Of a DNA stretch of 32,742 nucleotides, positions 1 to 7,974 are shown piece after piece; position 1 is the first letter of the stretch, and each line of letters begins with the position of its first letter. Below the pieces are notes generated by a model. It was given only the letters and a program-made list of their open reading frames with translations. It had not been told where the DNA came from and did no database searches. The position numbers and the translations under genes were made by a program. The stretch is from Muribaculaceae bacterium (GTDB lineage Bacteria; Bacteroidota; Bacteroidia; Bacteroidales; Muribaculaceae): assembly GCA_009775355.1 (NCBI GenBank), contig VSPN01000031.1, positions 1 to 32,742 on the forward strand. The letters are read 5' to 3'.

Positions 1-91
1 GAAAGGTTGGAATTTCCTCGCTTTTATCGTTATTTTCCTTAAAAAATTTCACAAATCAAATTAGTTTAAACAACTTCGTCGGATTGATTTG

Positions 92-110
92 TTAGCATTA
101 ATAATGCTAA
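92..110 (+). promoter_or_regulatory. Perfect 19-nt palindrome in the leader of the FadL-type gene
   Basis: Two 9-nt arms (TTAGCATTA and TAATGCTAA) surround one central A, ending 14 nt before the ATG. A near-match to the -7 box, TTGATTTG at 84-91, lies directly upstream, so the transcript would start inside the palindrome. It could be an operator or a 5' mRNA hairpin. The palindrome is seen directly; its role is inferred. Confidence 0.4.
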
Positions 111-124
111 ATACAATTTAAATA

Positions 125-1837
125 ATGAAAAAACTATCCGCAATCGCCTCTCTGTTGGCTGTCCCTTCTGTTCTATACGCCCAGAGTGTGACAGGAGCGT
201 ACACCATCTCGCAGCAGGATCTGCGAGGCACTGCGAGGTTTATGTCAATGGGTGGAGCTTTCGGCGCGCTTGGCGGAGACCTGTCTGCCATCTCGCAGAA
301 TCCGGGTGGTATCGGCATATACAGAAGCAATGAAGTAGGTGTGACTTTTGGTGTTGACGCCGGCAGCTCTCAGTCAGAATCATTCGGATTCACACGGAAT
401 TCGAGTCTGACAAAATTCAATTTAAACAATATCGGTGCTGTCTTCACCATGAGATTGCCTGGAAGCGTCATGCCGAATCTGAATTTCGGTTTCACATACA
501 ACAAAGGAGCTTCGTTCAACAGGAAGTTCAAAGGAGGAATACCTCAGATCCAGACTTCCCTCAGCAATTACATCGCCGGCCTGAGCAATGCCAACGGTCT
601 GACAGAAGCTGATGTCATGTCGACAGACAGCTATGATCCATATAACCCTCCGGCAGGTTCACGAAATGTCCCATGGCTCGCCATACTTGGCTATGACGCC
701 ATGCTGACGAACCCTGAAGGAGATCCCGACAATCCCCGCTGGTACGGCCAGTTCGGCGAAGGCACGACAGGAAGCGGAGCTTTCGATGTTCAGGAAAAAG
801 GTTCACTCGACGAGTATAACATCGCGATCGGCGGCAACATCAACAATGTCGTATATTGGGGCATGGATTTCGATATAACGTCTGTAGACTATCGCATCCA
901 GTCCGTTTGGGGGGAGTCTCTTGACAATGCATATGTCTATAATCCCGGCACTGAGCAGGTCGGACGTTATTCGTCAGACTGGGCGCTTCATGACAATTAC
1001 AAACTTAACGGCACAGGCTTCAATTTCAAACTCGGTGTCATCGTTAAGCCGATTCAGGAGTTGCGTCTTGGACTCGCGTTCCACACGCCGACATATTTCA
1101 ATCTCAACGAGACATACTATGACACACATGTTTCGTTCAACTATCCGTTCAAGACTGACTATAACCAGACATGGGCCAACGACGGCTATCCTGTTGGAAA
1201 CAGTTTCAACTTCAAGACTCCGTGGAAGATAATCGCAAGTGCTGCCGGTGTTATCGGAAACAATCTGATAGTTTCGGCTGATTATGAGTGGAACGGCTAC
1301 GGATCCATGAGATATTCAGACGCGGATACGTATGGCTACTACGACCCGTGGTACGGGTGGGATGATCCCTGGTCTGACTGGGGCGGATGGTATGGCAAAC
1401 CTGCGACACGATCATCTGGTCGCGCTGACTATGTCAATGCCAACGACTATGCCAACTCATATATCAGAGAGGTATACAGAGATACCCATACAATGCGGAT
1501 CGGCGCCGAATACAGGGTGATACCGAGTTTCAGCATCCGTGCGGGTTACAGTTATTCATCATCTCCGGTCACGACAAAAGCTATGAATGGAGATGTGGAA
1601 GTGCCGGGTACCGGAGTCATGACCAATTACAGTCTTGACAACAGCACCAATTATATTACATGTGGCATAGGATATAGATTCAAGGGATTCTATGTCGATT
1701 TCGCGTATGTCTACAAGCATATGACATCGGAATATTTCCCGTTCAGCCCCGACATCGCGAATCCCTCGTCAGCGGTGAAATCCAGACTGAAGTTCGACAA
1801 CTCGTCTCTTGCCCTTTCTATGGGTTACAAGTTCTGA
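125..1837 (+). CDS. OmpP1/FadL-family outer-membrane transport protein
   Basis: This predicted outer-membrane beta-barrel of 570 residues belongs to the FadL/OmpP1/TodX type, whose members move hydrophobic molecules across the outer membrane; Bacteroidota versions are often labelled hemin receptor. A signal peptide (MKKLSAIASLLAVPSVLYAQ) ends at about residue 20. The segment RFMSMGGAFGALGGDLSAI followed by QNPGGIG, at about 38-65, is the typical N-terminal hatch-like start of the family. The rest alternates beta strands and ends in MGYKF, a C-terminal Phe as expected for BAM-dependent insertion. An unusual aromatic stretch lies at residues 403-425, with five Trp and five Tyr. The start is the only ATG in front of the signal peptide and has an A/T-rich leader. 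The gene is monocistronic, closed by a terminator at 1863-1901. The substrate cannot be predicted. Confidence 0.85.
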   Translation: MKKLSAIASLLAVPSVLYAQSVTGAYTISQQDLRGTARFMSMGGAFGALGGDLSAISQNPGGIGIYRSNEVGVTFGVDAGSSQSESFGFTRNSSLTKFNLNNIGAVFTMRLPGSVMPNLNFGFTYNKGASFNRKFKGGIPQIQTSLSNYIAGLSNANGLTEADVMSTDSYDPYNPPAGSRNVPWLAILGYDAMLTNPEGDPDNPRWYGQFGEGTTGSGAFDVQEKGSLDEYNIAIGGNINNVVYWGMDFDITSVDYRIQSVWGESLDNAYVYNPGTEQVGRYSSDWALHDNYKLNGTGFNFKLGVIVKPIQELRLGLAFHTPTYFNLNETYYDTHVSFNYPFKTDYNQTWANDGYPVGNSFNFKTPWKIIASAAGVIGNNLIVSADYEWNGYGSMRYSDADTYGYYDPWYGWDDPWSDWGGWYGKPATRSSGRADYVNANDYANSYIREVYRDTHTMRIGAEYRVIPSFSIRAGYSYSSSPVTTKAMNGDVEVPGTGVMTNYSLDNSTNYITCGIGYRFKGFYVDFAYVYKHMTSEYFPFSPDIANPSSAVKSRLKFDNSSLALSMGYKF

Positions 1838-1862
1838 CCAATCCGTCATGTCATTGACAATG

Positions 1863-1901
1863 CGGGCCGCATCATACGGAAGTGGATGCGGCCCGTTTTT
1901 T
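1863..1901 (+). terminator. Intrinsic terminator of the FadL-type gene
   Basis: A perfect 11-bp G/C-rich stem (CGGGCCGCATC at 1863-1873 with GATGCGGCCCG at 1885-1895) encloses an 11-nt loop and is followed by six T. It lies 25 bp after the stop codon. Confidence 0.9.
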
Positions 1902-1989
1902 CTCTCAGCCTTGCCCTGAAATTAACAGGATATTGGCAGAACATATACATAATATGGTGTGTAATGCTCGATATGTCACTAAAAATTAG

Positions 1990-1997
1990 TAAATTTG
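1990..1997 (+). promoter_or_regulatory. Bacteroidota -7 box TAAATTTG
   Basis: An exact TAnnTTTG match lies 54 bp before the ATG at 2052. I see no convincing -33 TTTG. The box overlaps the upstream in-frame TTG at 1995, which argues against starting translation there. Confidence 0.6.
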
Positions 1998-2051
1998 CAT
2001 GATATAATACAGACTTTCTTCGTCAGAGTCATAATTCGAGGAATATTTGAC

Positions 2052-4013
2052 ATGAAGACATATTCATATAAAGCTTATCTTTCAGCGGTTCTGTTGGCCT
2101 TGTCGGTCGGAGTGTGCGACATGCAGGCTGCCACTAAAGTCAGTCTCCCGATTGTCGAGCTCCTCGGCAATAATTATTATGTATATAAGGCCAGAAAAGG
2201 TGATTCTCTGTTCGGCATAGCCCGCATGTTCGGATGGGATGACAAAAGACTTCAGGAACTCAATCCCTCAGCCATATCTCCATTGAAGAAGGGCATGAAG
2301 ATCTATTATCCTGCCGAAGTGCTGAAAAAGACCGAAGTTTTTGTCCGGACTGAGTATCCGGATGCAGGCGAACTCCTGCACACTGTAAAGAGAGGAGAGA
2401 CAGTATATGCGATCTCCAATATGTATGGTGTGCCGGTTGACATTATATACAGGCTCAATCCTGACAGCCGCAACGGTATAAAGGCGGGAGAGTCGTTGAT
2501 GATACGTCCCGAAGATACTCCCGAAGGCAAAGACAGGTCTTTGTTTTATACAGTAAGGAGCGGCGACACTCTTTATGGACTTTCGAAAGACTATGGCGTT
2601 TCGGTCGCTGCGATACTCAAGAGTAATCCCGGCTTAAACGAAAATAACTTCAGAAGCGGAGTCAATATCAGAATCCCCGCCCGCGGCACCGGTCTGCAAA
2701 AGACAATTCAGGTGTCGGAAGAGTCAACCATCGATTCTGTTGATCTGCAGAAAGTCGGTAAAAATGAGACCTGGAGCTCGATTGCCGACAGAAATGGCAT
2801 AAGTGTCGATCTTCTGAAGGAAGCCAATCCGGAAATCAGTGAGATCCGCAACAAGGATCTCATTGCTGTTCCGAGAGTGGAGACTGTCAGTGTAGAGAAA
2901 GAGACGGTCGATCGTGATCCGAGGGAAGAATCTGCCGATGGAGTCGCGGATATTTATCAGGATGTGCACGGTCTTAAGGATTATGGAAAGGAGCAGACTG
3001 TCAGGATCGCTGTAGTCGCTGAAGACGGAACCTCGAAAAAGGATATAGAGTTTATCCGCGGATTTCTTGCAGGACTTGATAGTCAGAAAGATGCCGGATA
3101 TAAAATCGATTTCAAGGTAATAGATGGCAAAGCAGATTCAGAGACTGTCATAACAGCCCTTGACGGTTTCAGACCGACCGTAGTGTTTCTTACCGCCGAT
3201 CACGGTCTGCCGGCATATATCGGAGAATACGCATCCGTAAGCCAGACGCCCGTAGTGAATATTTTCGATGTCAAAAGTATCGAATATACGTCAAATCCAT
3301 ACATTGTCCAGTTGCAGACCCCTTCATCGCTGTTTAATGAGAATGTGGCAAATTATGTGTTCGACAGATTCTCTGACAGGACTCTGGTTTTTATCGGCAC
3401 TCCTGACGCCAACGACATGCTTGCCGAATCGTTGACAAAACTGTGGCCGTCGGAATCCGTGATGAATGTCGGCATATCCGGTTTAGTCCCCGGATTGTTT
3501 GCCGATGAAGGCAGATATCTCATATATGGCTATCCTGTAAAAAAAGGAGAAGTCGCCGAAATGCTCGAAAAAACGGTGGCCTGCAGGACCGGGAAGCCGC
3601 TTGCCGATTTTGCTTTTCTCGGCAGGCCCAATCTTATAGTATATGAAGAATCAATGGCAAAAGCTTTTCACGATGCCGGCGTAATGATCCCGTCGCGGTT
3701 TTATGTTGACAAGGAGTCATCGCAATATAAGGATTTTATCACGCATTATAAGACCCTGTTCAATCATATGCCCGCAAAGACGATTCCCGTTTATGCGGCC
3801 TCGGGTTATGACGCGTCTGTATACTTTGTATCGGAGTTGGCCCGTTCACGCGGTGACATAAATGCGATCATGCCTTCATCTGGTTCAGTTCAGAGCGATT
3901 TCAATCTGCGACGCGTTTCCAGTTGGAGCGGATTTCTGAATCCTCCTGTTTTTCTTGTGGAGTTCACACCTTTCGACACAATAAATAAAAACGTGATCGT
4001 ATATGGGGAATAA
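2052..4013 (+). CDS. LysM-repeat protein fused to a periplasmic-binding-like domain
   Basis: This exported protein of 653 residues probably binds peptidoglycan. A signal peptide with hydrophobic core AYLSAVLLALSVGVC ends at about residue 26. Four LysM repeats follow at about 42-88, 109-153, 165-209 and 232-275; the first three carry the typical GD/GET-x-x-x-I pattern (RKGDSLFGIA, KRGETVYAIS, RSGDTLYGLS), and the fourth is degenerate (GKNETWSSIA). Residues from about 316 to 645 resemble a type 1 periplasmic-binding fold, starting with VRIAVVAEDG and alternating alpha and beta to the end. LysM repeats bind N-acetylglucosamine-containing glycans; the C-terminal domain may sense or scaffold, which is inferred. 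I chose the ATG at 2052 over the in-frame TTG at 1995, because that TTG lies in the -7 box and would put 19 residues before the signal peptide. The stop overlaps the next gene by 11 nt, so the two are coupled. Confidence 0.85.
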   Translation: MKTYSYKAYLSAVLLALSVGVCDMQAATKVSLPIVELLGNNYYVYKARKGDSLFGIARMFGWDDKRLQELNPSAISPLKKGMKIYYPAEVLKKTEVFVRTEYPDAGELLHTVKRGETVYAISNMYGVPVDIIYRLNPDSRNGIKAGESLMIRPEDTPEGKDRSLFYTVRSGDTLYGLSKDYGVSVAAILKSNPGLNENNFRSGVNIRIPARGTGLQKTIQVSEESTIDSVDLQKVGKNETWSSIADRNGISVDLLKEANPEISEIRNKDLIAVPRVETVSVEKETVDRDPREESADGVADIYQDVHGLKDYGKEQTVRIAVVAEDGTSKKDIEFIRGFLAGLDSQKDAGYKIDFKVIDGKADSETVITALDGFRPTVVFLTADHGLPAYIGEYASVSQTPVVNIFDVKSIEYTSNPYIVQLQTPSSLFNENVANYVFDRFSDRTLVFIGTPDANDMLAESLTKLWPSESVMNVGISGLVPGLFADEGRYLIYGYPVKKGEVAEMLEKTVACRTGKPLADFAFLGRPNLIVYEESMAKAFHDAGVMIPSRFYVDKESSQYKDFITHYKTLFNHMPAKTIPVYAASGYDASVYFVSELARSRGDINAIMPSSGSVQSDFNLRRVSSWSGFLNPPVFLVEFTPFDTINKNVIVYGE

Positions 4014-4716
4014 TCGAGTGTCACGGCCATTGGTGGCAAGACGTGTGGCGGCAATGATCGCTCTGGTGTCATGTGCGGGCGTTGTATCCGGTCTCCGGGC
4101 TCAGTCACATTATCCATCGAGAATCTTTGTCGGAGCGCATGGAGGAGCTGATTTTTCAAGAGTCAGCTTCACTCCTTCGGTGACTCAGAGTTTTCTTGTC
4201 GGGGGTAATGCCGGTCTCAACTTCCGTTACATCGAGGAGAAACATTTCGGCTTCATTGTCGAGGCAAACTGGGAGCAGCGCGGGTGGAAAGAGGATTTTG
4301 AAGACAAGCCCTACTCATACTCGCGAAGTGTCGATTTTATCCAGATCCCGGTTCTCGCTCACATATATTTTGGCAACAGGGGTAAATTTTTTATAAATGC
4401 CGGGCCGTCTGTAAGTTTTATGATCGGAGAACGCACCAGAGCGAATTTCGATTATGACAACGTGTCGTCAAATCCGGATTTTGACACCCATATCACGTAT
4501 CAATATGCGCTCCCCGCCGACAGGAAAGTCGATTACGGCATCTCCGGAGGTATCGGCGGTGAGTTTAGTGTCAATACACGCAATTCGCTCTATATCGACG
4601 CGCGTTTTTATTTCGGACTCGCGGATCTTGTCAGATCCGGCCGAACCGAGCCTGTCAGAGGATCCAATCCCATGACAATATCGCTGTCGCTCGGATACTG
4701 GTTCCGGATCAAATAG
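4003..4716 (+). CDS. porT: PorT-family outer-membrane beta-barrel protein
   Basis: A 237-residue predicted beta-barrel of the PorT/OMP_b-brl_2 type. An N-terminal signal (about 1-34, hydrophobic VAAMIALVSCAGVVSG, then LRAQ) precedes FVGAHGGADFSRVSF, the typical first strands. Alternating strands such as FIQIPVLAHIYF and FFINAGPSVSFMIG follow, then the final strand MTISLSLGYWFRIK. In species with a type IX secretion system, PorT is an outer-membrane component needed for secretion and gliding, but many gut Bacteroidales keep relatives of unknown function. The symbol is therefore a family label. The ATG lies inside the last codons of the LysM gene (11-nt overlap), which suggests translational coupling and a shared envelope role. 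The 3' end overlaps convergent cdsA by 8 bp, and I see no terminator between them. Confidence 0.7.
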   Translation: MGNNRVSRPLVARRVAAMIALVSCAGVVSGLRAQSHYPSRIFVGAHGGADFSRVSFTPSVTQSFLVGGNAGLNFRYIEEKHFGFIVEANWEQRGWKEDFEDKPYSYSRSVDFIQIPVLAHIYFGNRGKFFINAGPSVSFMIGERTRANFDYDNVSSNPDFDTHITYQYALPADRKVDYGISGGIGGEFSVNTRNSLYIDARFYFGLADLVRSGRTEPVRGSNPMTISLSLGYWFRIK

Positions 4717-5539
4717 GCAGAGACAGATAGATAATAATGGCGAAATAGACCGAAGCGGCCGGAAGCGAGAGAAGCAATGAATCAATGCGGTCGAGTATGC
4801 CTCCGTGTCCCGGTATGATATGTCCCGAATCCTTTATGCCGAGTGATCTCTTGATCATGGACTCGACAAGATCTCCCCATGTGCCGAATATGGATATGAC
4901 AATGCCAAGGCCAATCCATGAGCCTGTGTCTCCCCTTATCGCGCCCAATCCGAAAAAGTCACTGCAATACATTGAAAACAGTACAGATGCCGCAAGACTG
5001 AAAGCCATGCCTCCCAGAAACCCTTCCCATGTCTTCTTCGGAGACACTCGTTCAAAAAGCTTGTGGCGTCCGAGCATCGATCCGACGATAAAGGCTCCTG
5101 TATCATTAATCCATAGCAGCAGGAATATCGCCAGAATTATCATCGGGTGGAATATCCATGCGATTCCTGTCATAAGTGCCATCGGCATGCCGATGTATAT
5201 CTGACTCATCATGGAGTGAGCGAGATTTTTCAACGGTCGTCCGGAACCTGAGTAAAGTTCAACAATGAATCTGACTGTCATTATTGCCACCCATATCACA
5301 AGAGGATATACGAAAAACCATACGCACAGACTCAGGCATCCGGCTATATCAAGAATGAGGGCCGGGAGTGTCTTGTCTGAAAGGTCACGGCTGATTTTTG
5401 CGAACTCGACACATGCGAGTATAATCAGAAGTGCCGCGAGAGCCAGGACACCGTATTGCCCGCAAAGAATACAACCCACTATCACAAGACAGTATACGAG
5501 TCCTGAAATTGAGCGTGTAAGTAACTTCTTTAAGTCCAT
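4709..5539 (-). CDS. cdsA: Phosphatidate cytidylyltransferase (CDP-diglyceride synthase)
   Basis: It converts phosphatidic acid and CTP to CDP-diacylglycerol, the precursor of the membrane phospholipids, in the inner membrane. The 276-residue protein has about eight hydrophobic segments and ends with the complete CDS signature: S-x-x-K-R-x4-K-D near residue 230, then PGHGGILDRIDS. That motif holds the metal-binding Asp residues. The length is normal for the family. A TAAATTTG box on the minus strand (5568-5575) lies about 29 bp before the ATG, predicting a short leader of roughly 22 nt. The gene forms its own unit, isolated from lpxA upstream by the terminator at 5611-5656, and runs convergently into the PorT-type gene with an 8-bp overlap. 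Confidence 0.95.
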   Translation of the reverse strand: MDLKKLLTRSISGLVYCLVIVGCILCGQYGVLALAALLIILACVEFAKISRDLSDKTLPALILDIAGCLSLCVWFFVYPLVIWVAIMTVRFIVELYSGSGRPLKNLAHSMMSQIYIGMPMALMTGIAWIFHPMIILAIFLLLWINDTGAFIVGSMLGRHKLFERVSPKKTWEGFLGGMAFSLAASVLFSMYCSDFFGLGAIRGDTGSWIGLGIVISIFGTWGDLVESMIKRSLGIKDSGHIIPGHGGILDRIDSLLLSLPAASVYFAIIIYLSLPI

Positions 5540-5567
5540 ATGGCGTATTAAAACCGTTTTTCGAATA

Positions 5568-5575
5568 CAAATTTA
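5568..5575 (-). promoter_or_regulatory. -7 box of cdsA
   Basis: TAAATTTG on the minus strand (CAAATTTA on plus) lies 28 bp upstream of the cdsA ATG. No properly spaced -33 TTTG is visible. Confidence 0.55.
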
Positions 5576-5610
5576 ACAAAAAAATCAATCCGATTCCCTA
5601 TATTATGCCA

Positions 5611-5656
5611 AAAATAAAAAGATAAGGGCGGAGAATTCTGAAAATTCTCCGCCCTT
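5611..5656 (-). terminator. Terminator of the efflux-lpxA operon
   Basis: A perfect 14-bp stem (5624-5637 with 5643-5656) has a 5-nt loop. On the minus strand it is followed by ATC and a T-rich run. It lies between the lpxA stop and the cdsA promoter and would end the long minus-strand operon. Confidence 0.85.
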
Positions 5657-5728
5657 GTTTCTTTTGAAACTGGAGACTGATGCATTCATGCAGGCAGCCT
5701 CTCGGCAGCAGTGGAGTGCGGCGGTATG

Positions 5729-6523
5729 TCACATCATGGAGTCGAGTGTAAGAGCTGCTATCTTGAAATTGTGACGTTCCACAAAGTCTGTCACAGCATC
5801 TCTCTCATTGCCCGGTGCGACGTCTGCCTTTACCCTTACGAGTGCGTTGAAAGGAGATGTGTTTGACTGATAGATATGTCTGTAGCACTTAGCTATATCA
5901 TCGATGGTTTCCTCTTTGAACCCGCCTTTCCGGAGAATGAACGCGTTAACTCCGAAATATGAGATCGGGTTGTGGGCCATTACCACGTAGGGAGGCACAT
6001 GGTTGTTCACACGGCAGCCGCCTTTGACGAGCACCCATTCGCCGATCTCACATTTCTCATGCACGAGCGCGCATGATGAGAGTATCGAGCAGTCGCCTAT
6101 ACGGCACGCGCCCGCGACCTTGACCGAATTGCCGATCACGACCGAGTTGCCGATCAAGCTGTCGTGAGCGATATGGCTCTGCGCCATGATGAACGTGTCG
6201 TTGCCGATACGCGTCTCGCCATCCTTATGGATGCTCCTGTTGATTATGACATGCTCGCGGATCGTGTTGTTGTCTCCGATCACCACATGACTATCTTCTC
6301 CTTTCCAGCGGAAATCCTGTGGGGTGGCCGAGATGATGCACCCGTCATAGAAATGATTGTTCTTGCCGATTCTCGCTCCCGACAGGATGCTCACATGAGG
6401 ACTCACATGGCATCCGTCGCCGATCACGACATTGTGGTCGATGAAAGCGAATGCGTTGATTGTTACATTCTCCCCGATTTTCGCATCCGGGTGTACAAAC
6501 GCCAATGGACTGATATTGCTCAT
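5729..6523 (-). CDS. lpxA: Acyl-ACP--UDP-N-acetylglucosamine O-acyltransferase (LpxA type)
   Basis: Family members transfer a 3-hydroxyacyl chain from ACP to the 3-OH of UDP-GlcNAc, the first step of lipid A synthesis, in the cytoplasm. The 264-residue protein is a left-handed beta helix of hexapeptide repeats (about 1-190), followed by the C-terminal helical domain with YGVNAFILRK-like residues and the AKCYRHIYQSN helix. The motif MAQSHIAHDSLIGN holds the two His residues matching E. coli LpxA His122 and catalytic His125, here H117 and H120. PQDFRWKG and the NHVPPYVV motif are also conserved. It starts 19 bp after the outer-membrane factor gene, as the last gene of an efflux operon. In most Bacteroidota lpxA instead follows lpxC/fabZ, so this may be a relocated or second copy. 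The acyl-chain length cannot be read from the sequence. Confidence 0.9.
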   Translation of the reverse strand: MSNISPLAFVHPDAKIGENVTINAFAFIDHNVVIGDGCHVSPHVSILSGARIGKNNHFYDGCIISATPQDFRWKGEDSHVVIGDNNTIREHVIINRSIHKDGETRIGNDTFIMAQSHIAHDSLIGNSVVIGNSVKVAGACRIGDCSILSSCALVHEKCEIGEWVLVKGGCRVNNHVPPYVVMAHNPISYFGVNAFILRKGGFKEETIDDIAKCYRHIYQSNTSPFNALVRVKADVAPGNERDAVTDFVERHNFKIAALTLDSMM

Positions 6524-6542
6524 GATATCTGATTTTAATGGG

Positions 6543-7925
6543 TTATCTTCCTCCGCCTACGGCCTGATAGAGTGAGATCAGAGCCGAAACTTTGCTGTGC
6601 CATGCTGAAAGGCTTGACAGTTGTGCGTTCAGAAGACCTGATCTGGCTGTCAGGACTTCAAGATATGTGGTCGATGGGTCAAGAGTCAGCAGCTCCTGAG
6701 TATATTCCACTGATTTCTCGAGATTGTCGATCTGCTGTGTGAGGCATTCACGTTTCTCGTGGTTGTGTCTGTATGCCGCGAGAGCATCGCTGACCTCGGC
6801 GCTTGCATTCAGCACAGCGGTCTCGAAATTGTTCATGGCCTGGGCCTGCTGTGCTTTGGCTACCTCAAGGTTGGCTATGTTCTGGCCTCTTGAGAATATC
6901 GGGGCCACAAGCGAACCGGCGAGCTGGATGAACCATTTGCCGGGATTCGAGACCATCGAGCCGAGCAGATTGGTGAATCCTCCGTTGGATGATATCGTAA
7001 GACCCGGATAGAAAGCCGCGCGTGCGCTGTTTGTAGTGTAATAGGCGGCGGCAAGTCCTCTCTCGGAAGCCCTGACGTCAGGACGTGCGGCCAGATACGT
7101 CATGGGCACTCCATCCTTGATATCTGCAGGAAGCTCGAAGTTCATATCGGATGATACGGCATAATCCTGAGGATACGAGTGAAGAAGAAGAGCCATGGTA
7201 TTCTGCATCTGGTGGATTCCGTCTTTGATGTCAGGTATCGATGCCATGATACTCCAGTAGTTGGCAGTGCTCTGCACCACAGCAGCCTCATTGACCCATC
7301 CGGCCTCTTTCATGAGTTTCATCGACTCGACCTGATCTTTCCATATCACCGAGGTGCGTTCGGTCAGGTCGAGCTGCTGGTTGAGAAGCATGAGACTGTA
7401 ATAGCAACTGGCCACTCCGCAGATGATCTGCGAGCGAACGGCCTGATAGTAGTCTTCCATCTGGTCCACGGTGACTTTCGCTCCGCGTTTGCGGTTCAGG
7501 ATCTTGCCGAACACATCGATTTCCCATGAAATCGACATAGGTATTGTGTAAGTCCATGTGTCCATCTTTCCGCTTCCGTATTTTGATGCGCCTCCGTTAG
7601 GATTCAATGATACAGCAGGGAAATAGCTGAGTTTGGCTCCTTTGAGCTGGGCTCTTGCTATGTCAATGTTTCTGACAGCGTTGTCAAGATCCTTGTTGTT
7701 GTCGAGTGCGGTGCGGATATATCCCTGAAGCACAGGATCCGTGAATACCTGTTCCCAACTGAGGAAAGGCAGCGATGTCGAATCAGCTTCCGTCAACAGT
7801 GATTCTTCGTATGTTTTTACAAAAGAATTGTCAGTCGGAAGTTCATACGCTTTATAAATGTTGCATCCGGACAGCATGACGCTTGCGGCTGCGATTAAAA
7901 GCAAGTTTGTTTTTTTCATTGTCAT
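6543..7925 (-). CDS. Outer-membrane factor lipoprotein of an RND pump (OprM/NodT type)
   Basis: This is the outer-membrane channel of a tripartite efflux system, joined to the adaptor and pump encoded just upstream. The protein has 460 residues, with a lipoprotein signal: MTMKKTNLLLIAAASVMLSGC gives lipobox LSGC with Cys at position 21, for lipid anchoring. The core has the two tandem TolC-like helical/strand repeats of the family: the LDNAVRNIDIARAQLKGAKL region, SISWEIDVFGKI, then LAARPDVRASERGLAAAYYT and WFIQLAGSLVAPIFSRGQ. The reading frame stays open to 8102, but that extension overlaps the pump gene by 128 bp and adds a non-signal N-terminus, so I take the ATG at 7925 (7919 also possible). 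The gap after the pump gene is 49 bp and contains a strong hairpin; lpxA follows after 19 bp. Confidence 0.9.
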   Translation of the reverse strand: MTMKKTNLLLIAAASVMLSGCNIYKAYELPTDNSFVKTYEESLLTEADSTSLPFLSWEQVFTDPVLQGYIRTALDNNKDLDNAVRNIDIARAQLKGAKLSYFPAVSLNPNGGASKYGSGKMDTWTYTIPMSISWEIDVFGKILNRKRGAKVTVDQMEDYYQAVRSQIICGVASCYYSLMLLNQQLDLTERTSVIWKDQVESMKLMKEAGWVNEAAVVQSTANYWSIMASIPDIKDGIHQMQNTMALLLHSYPQDYAVSSDMNFELPADIKDGVPMTYLAARPDVRASERGLAAAYYTTNSARAAFYPGLTISSNGGFTNLLGSMVSNPGKWFIQLAGSLVAPIFSRGQNIANLEVAKAQQAQAMNNFETAVLNASAEVSDALAAYRHNHEKRECLTQQIDNLEKSVEYTQELLTLDPSTTYLEVLTARSGLLNAQLSSLSAWHSKVSALISLYQAVGGGR

Positions 7926-7935
7926 GGATGGTTCC

Positions 7936-7963
7936 AATCCGGCAGGATACGCCCTGCCGGATT
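7936..7963 (-). promoter_or_regulatory. Intercistronic hairpin between pump and channel genes
   Basis: A perfect 11-bp stem (AATCCGGCAGG at 7936-7946 with CCTGCCGGATT at 7953-7963) has a 6-nt loop. It fits exactly in the 49-bp gap between the acrB-type stop and the channel start. No T run follows on the minus strand, so it is probably not a terminator but a stability or processing element. That role is inferred. Confidence 0.5.
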
Positions 7964-7974
7964 GTTGGAATCTG

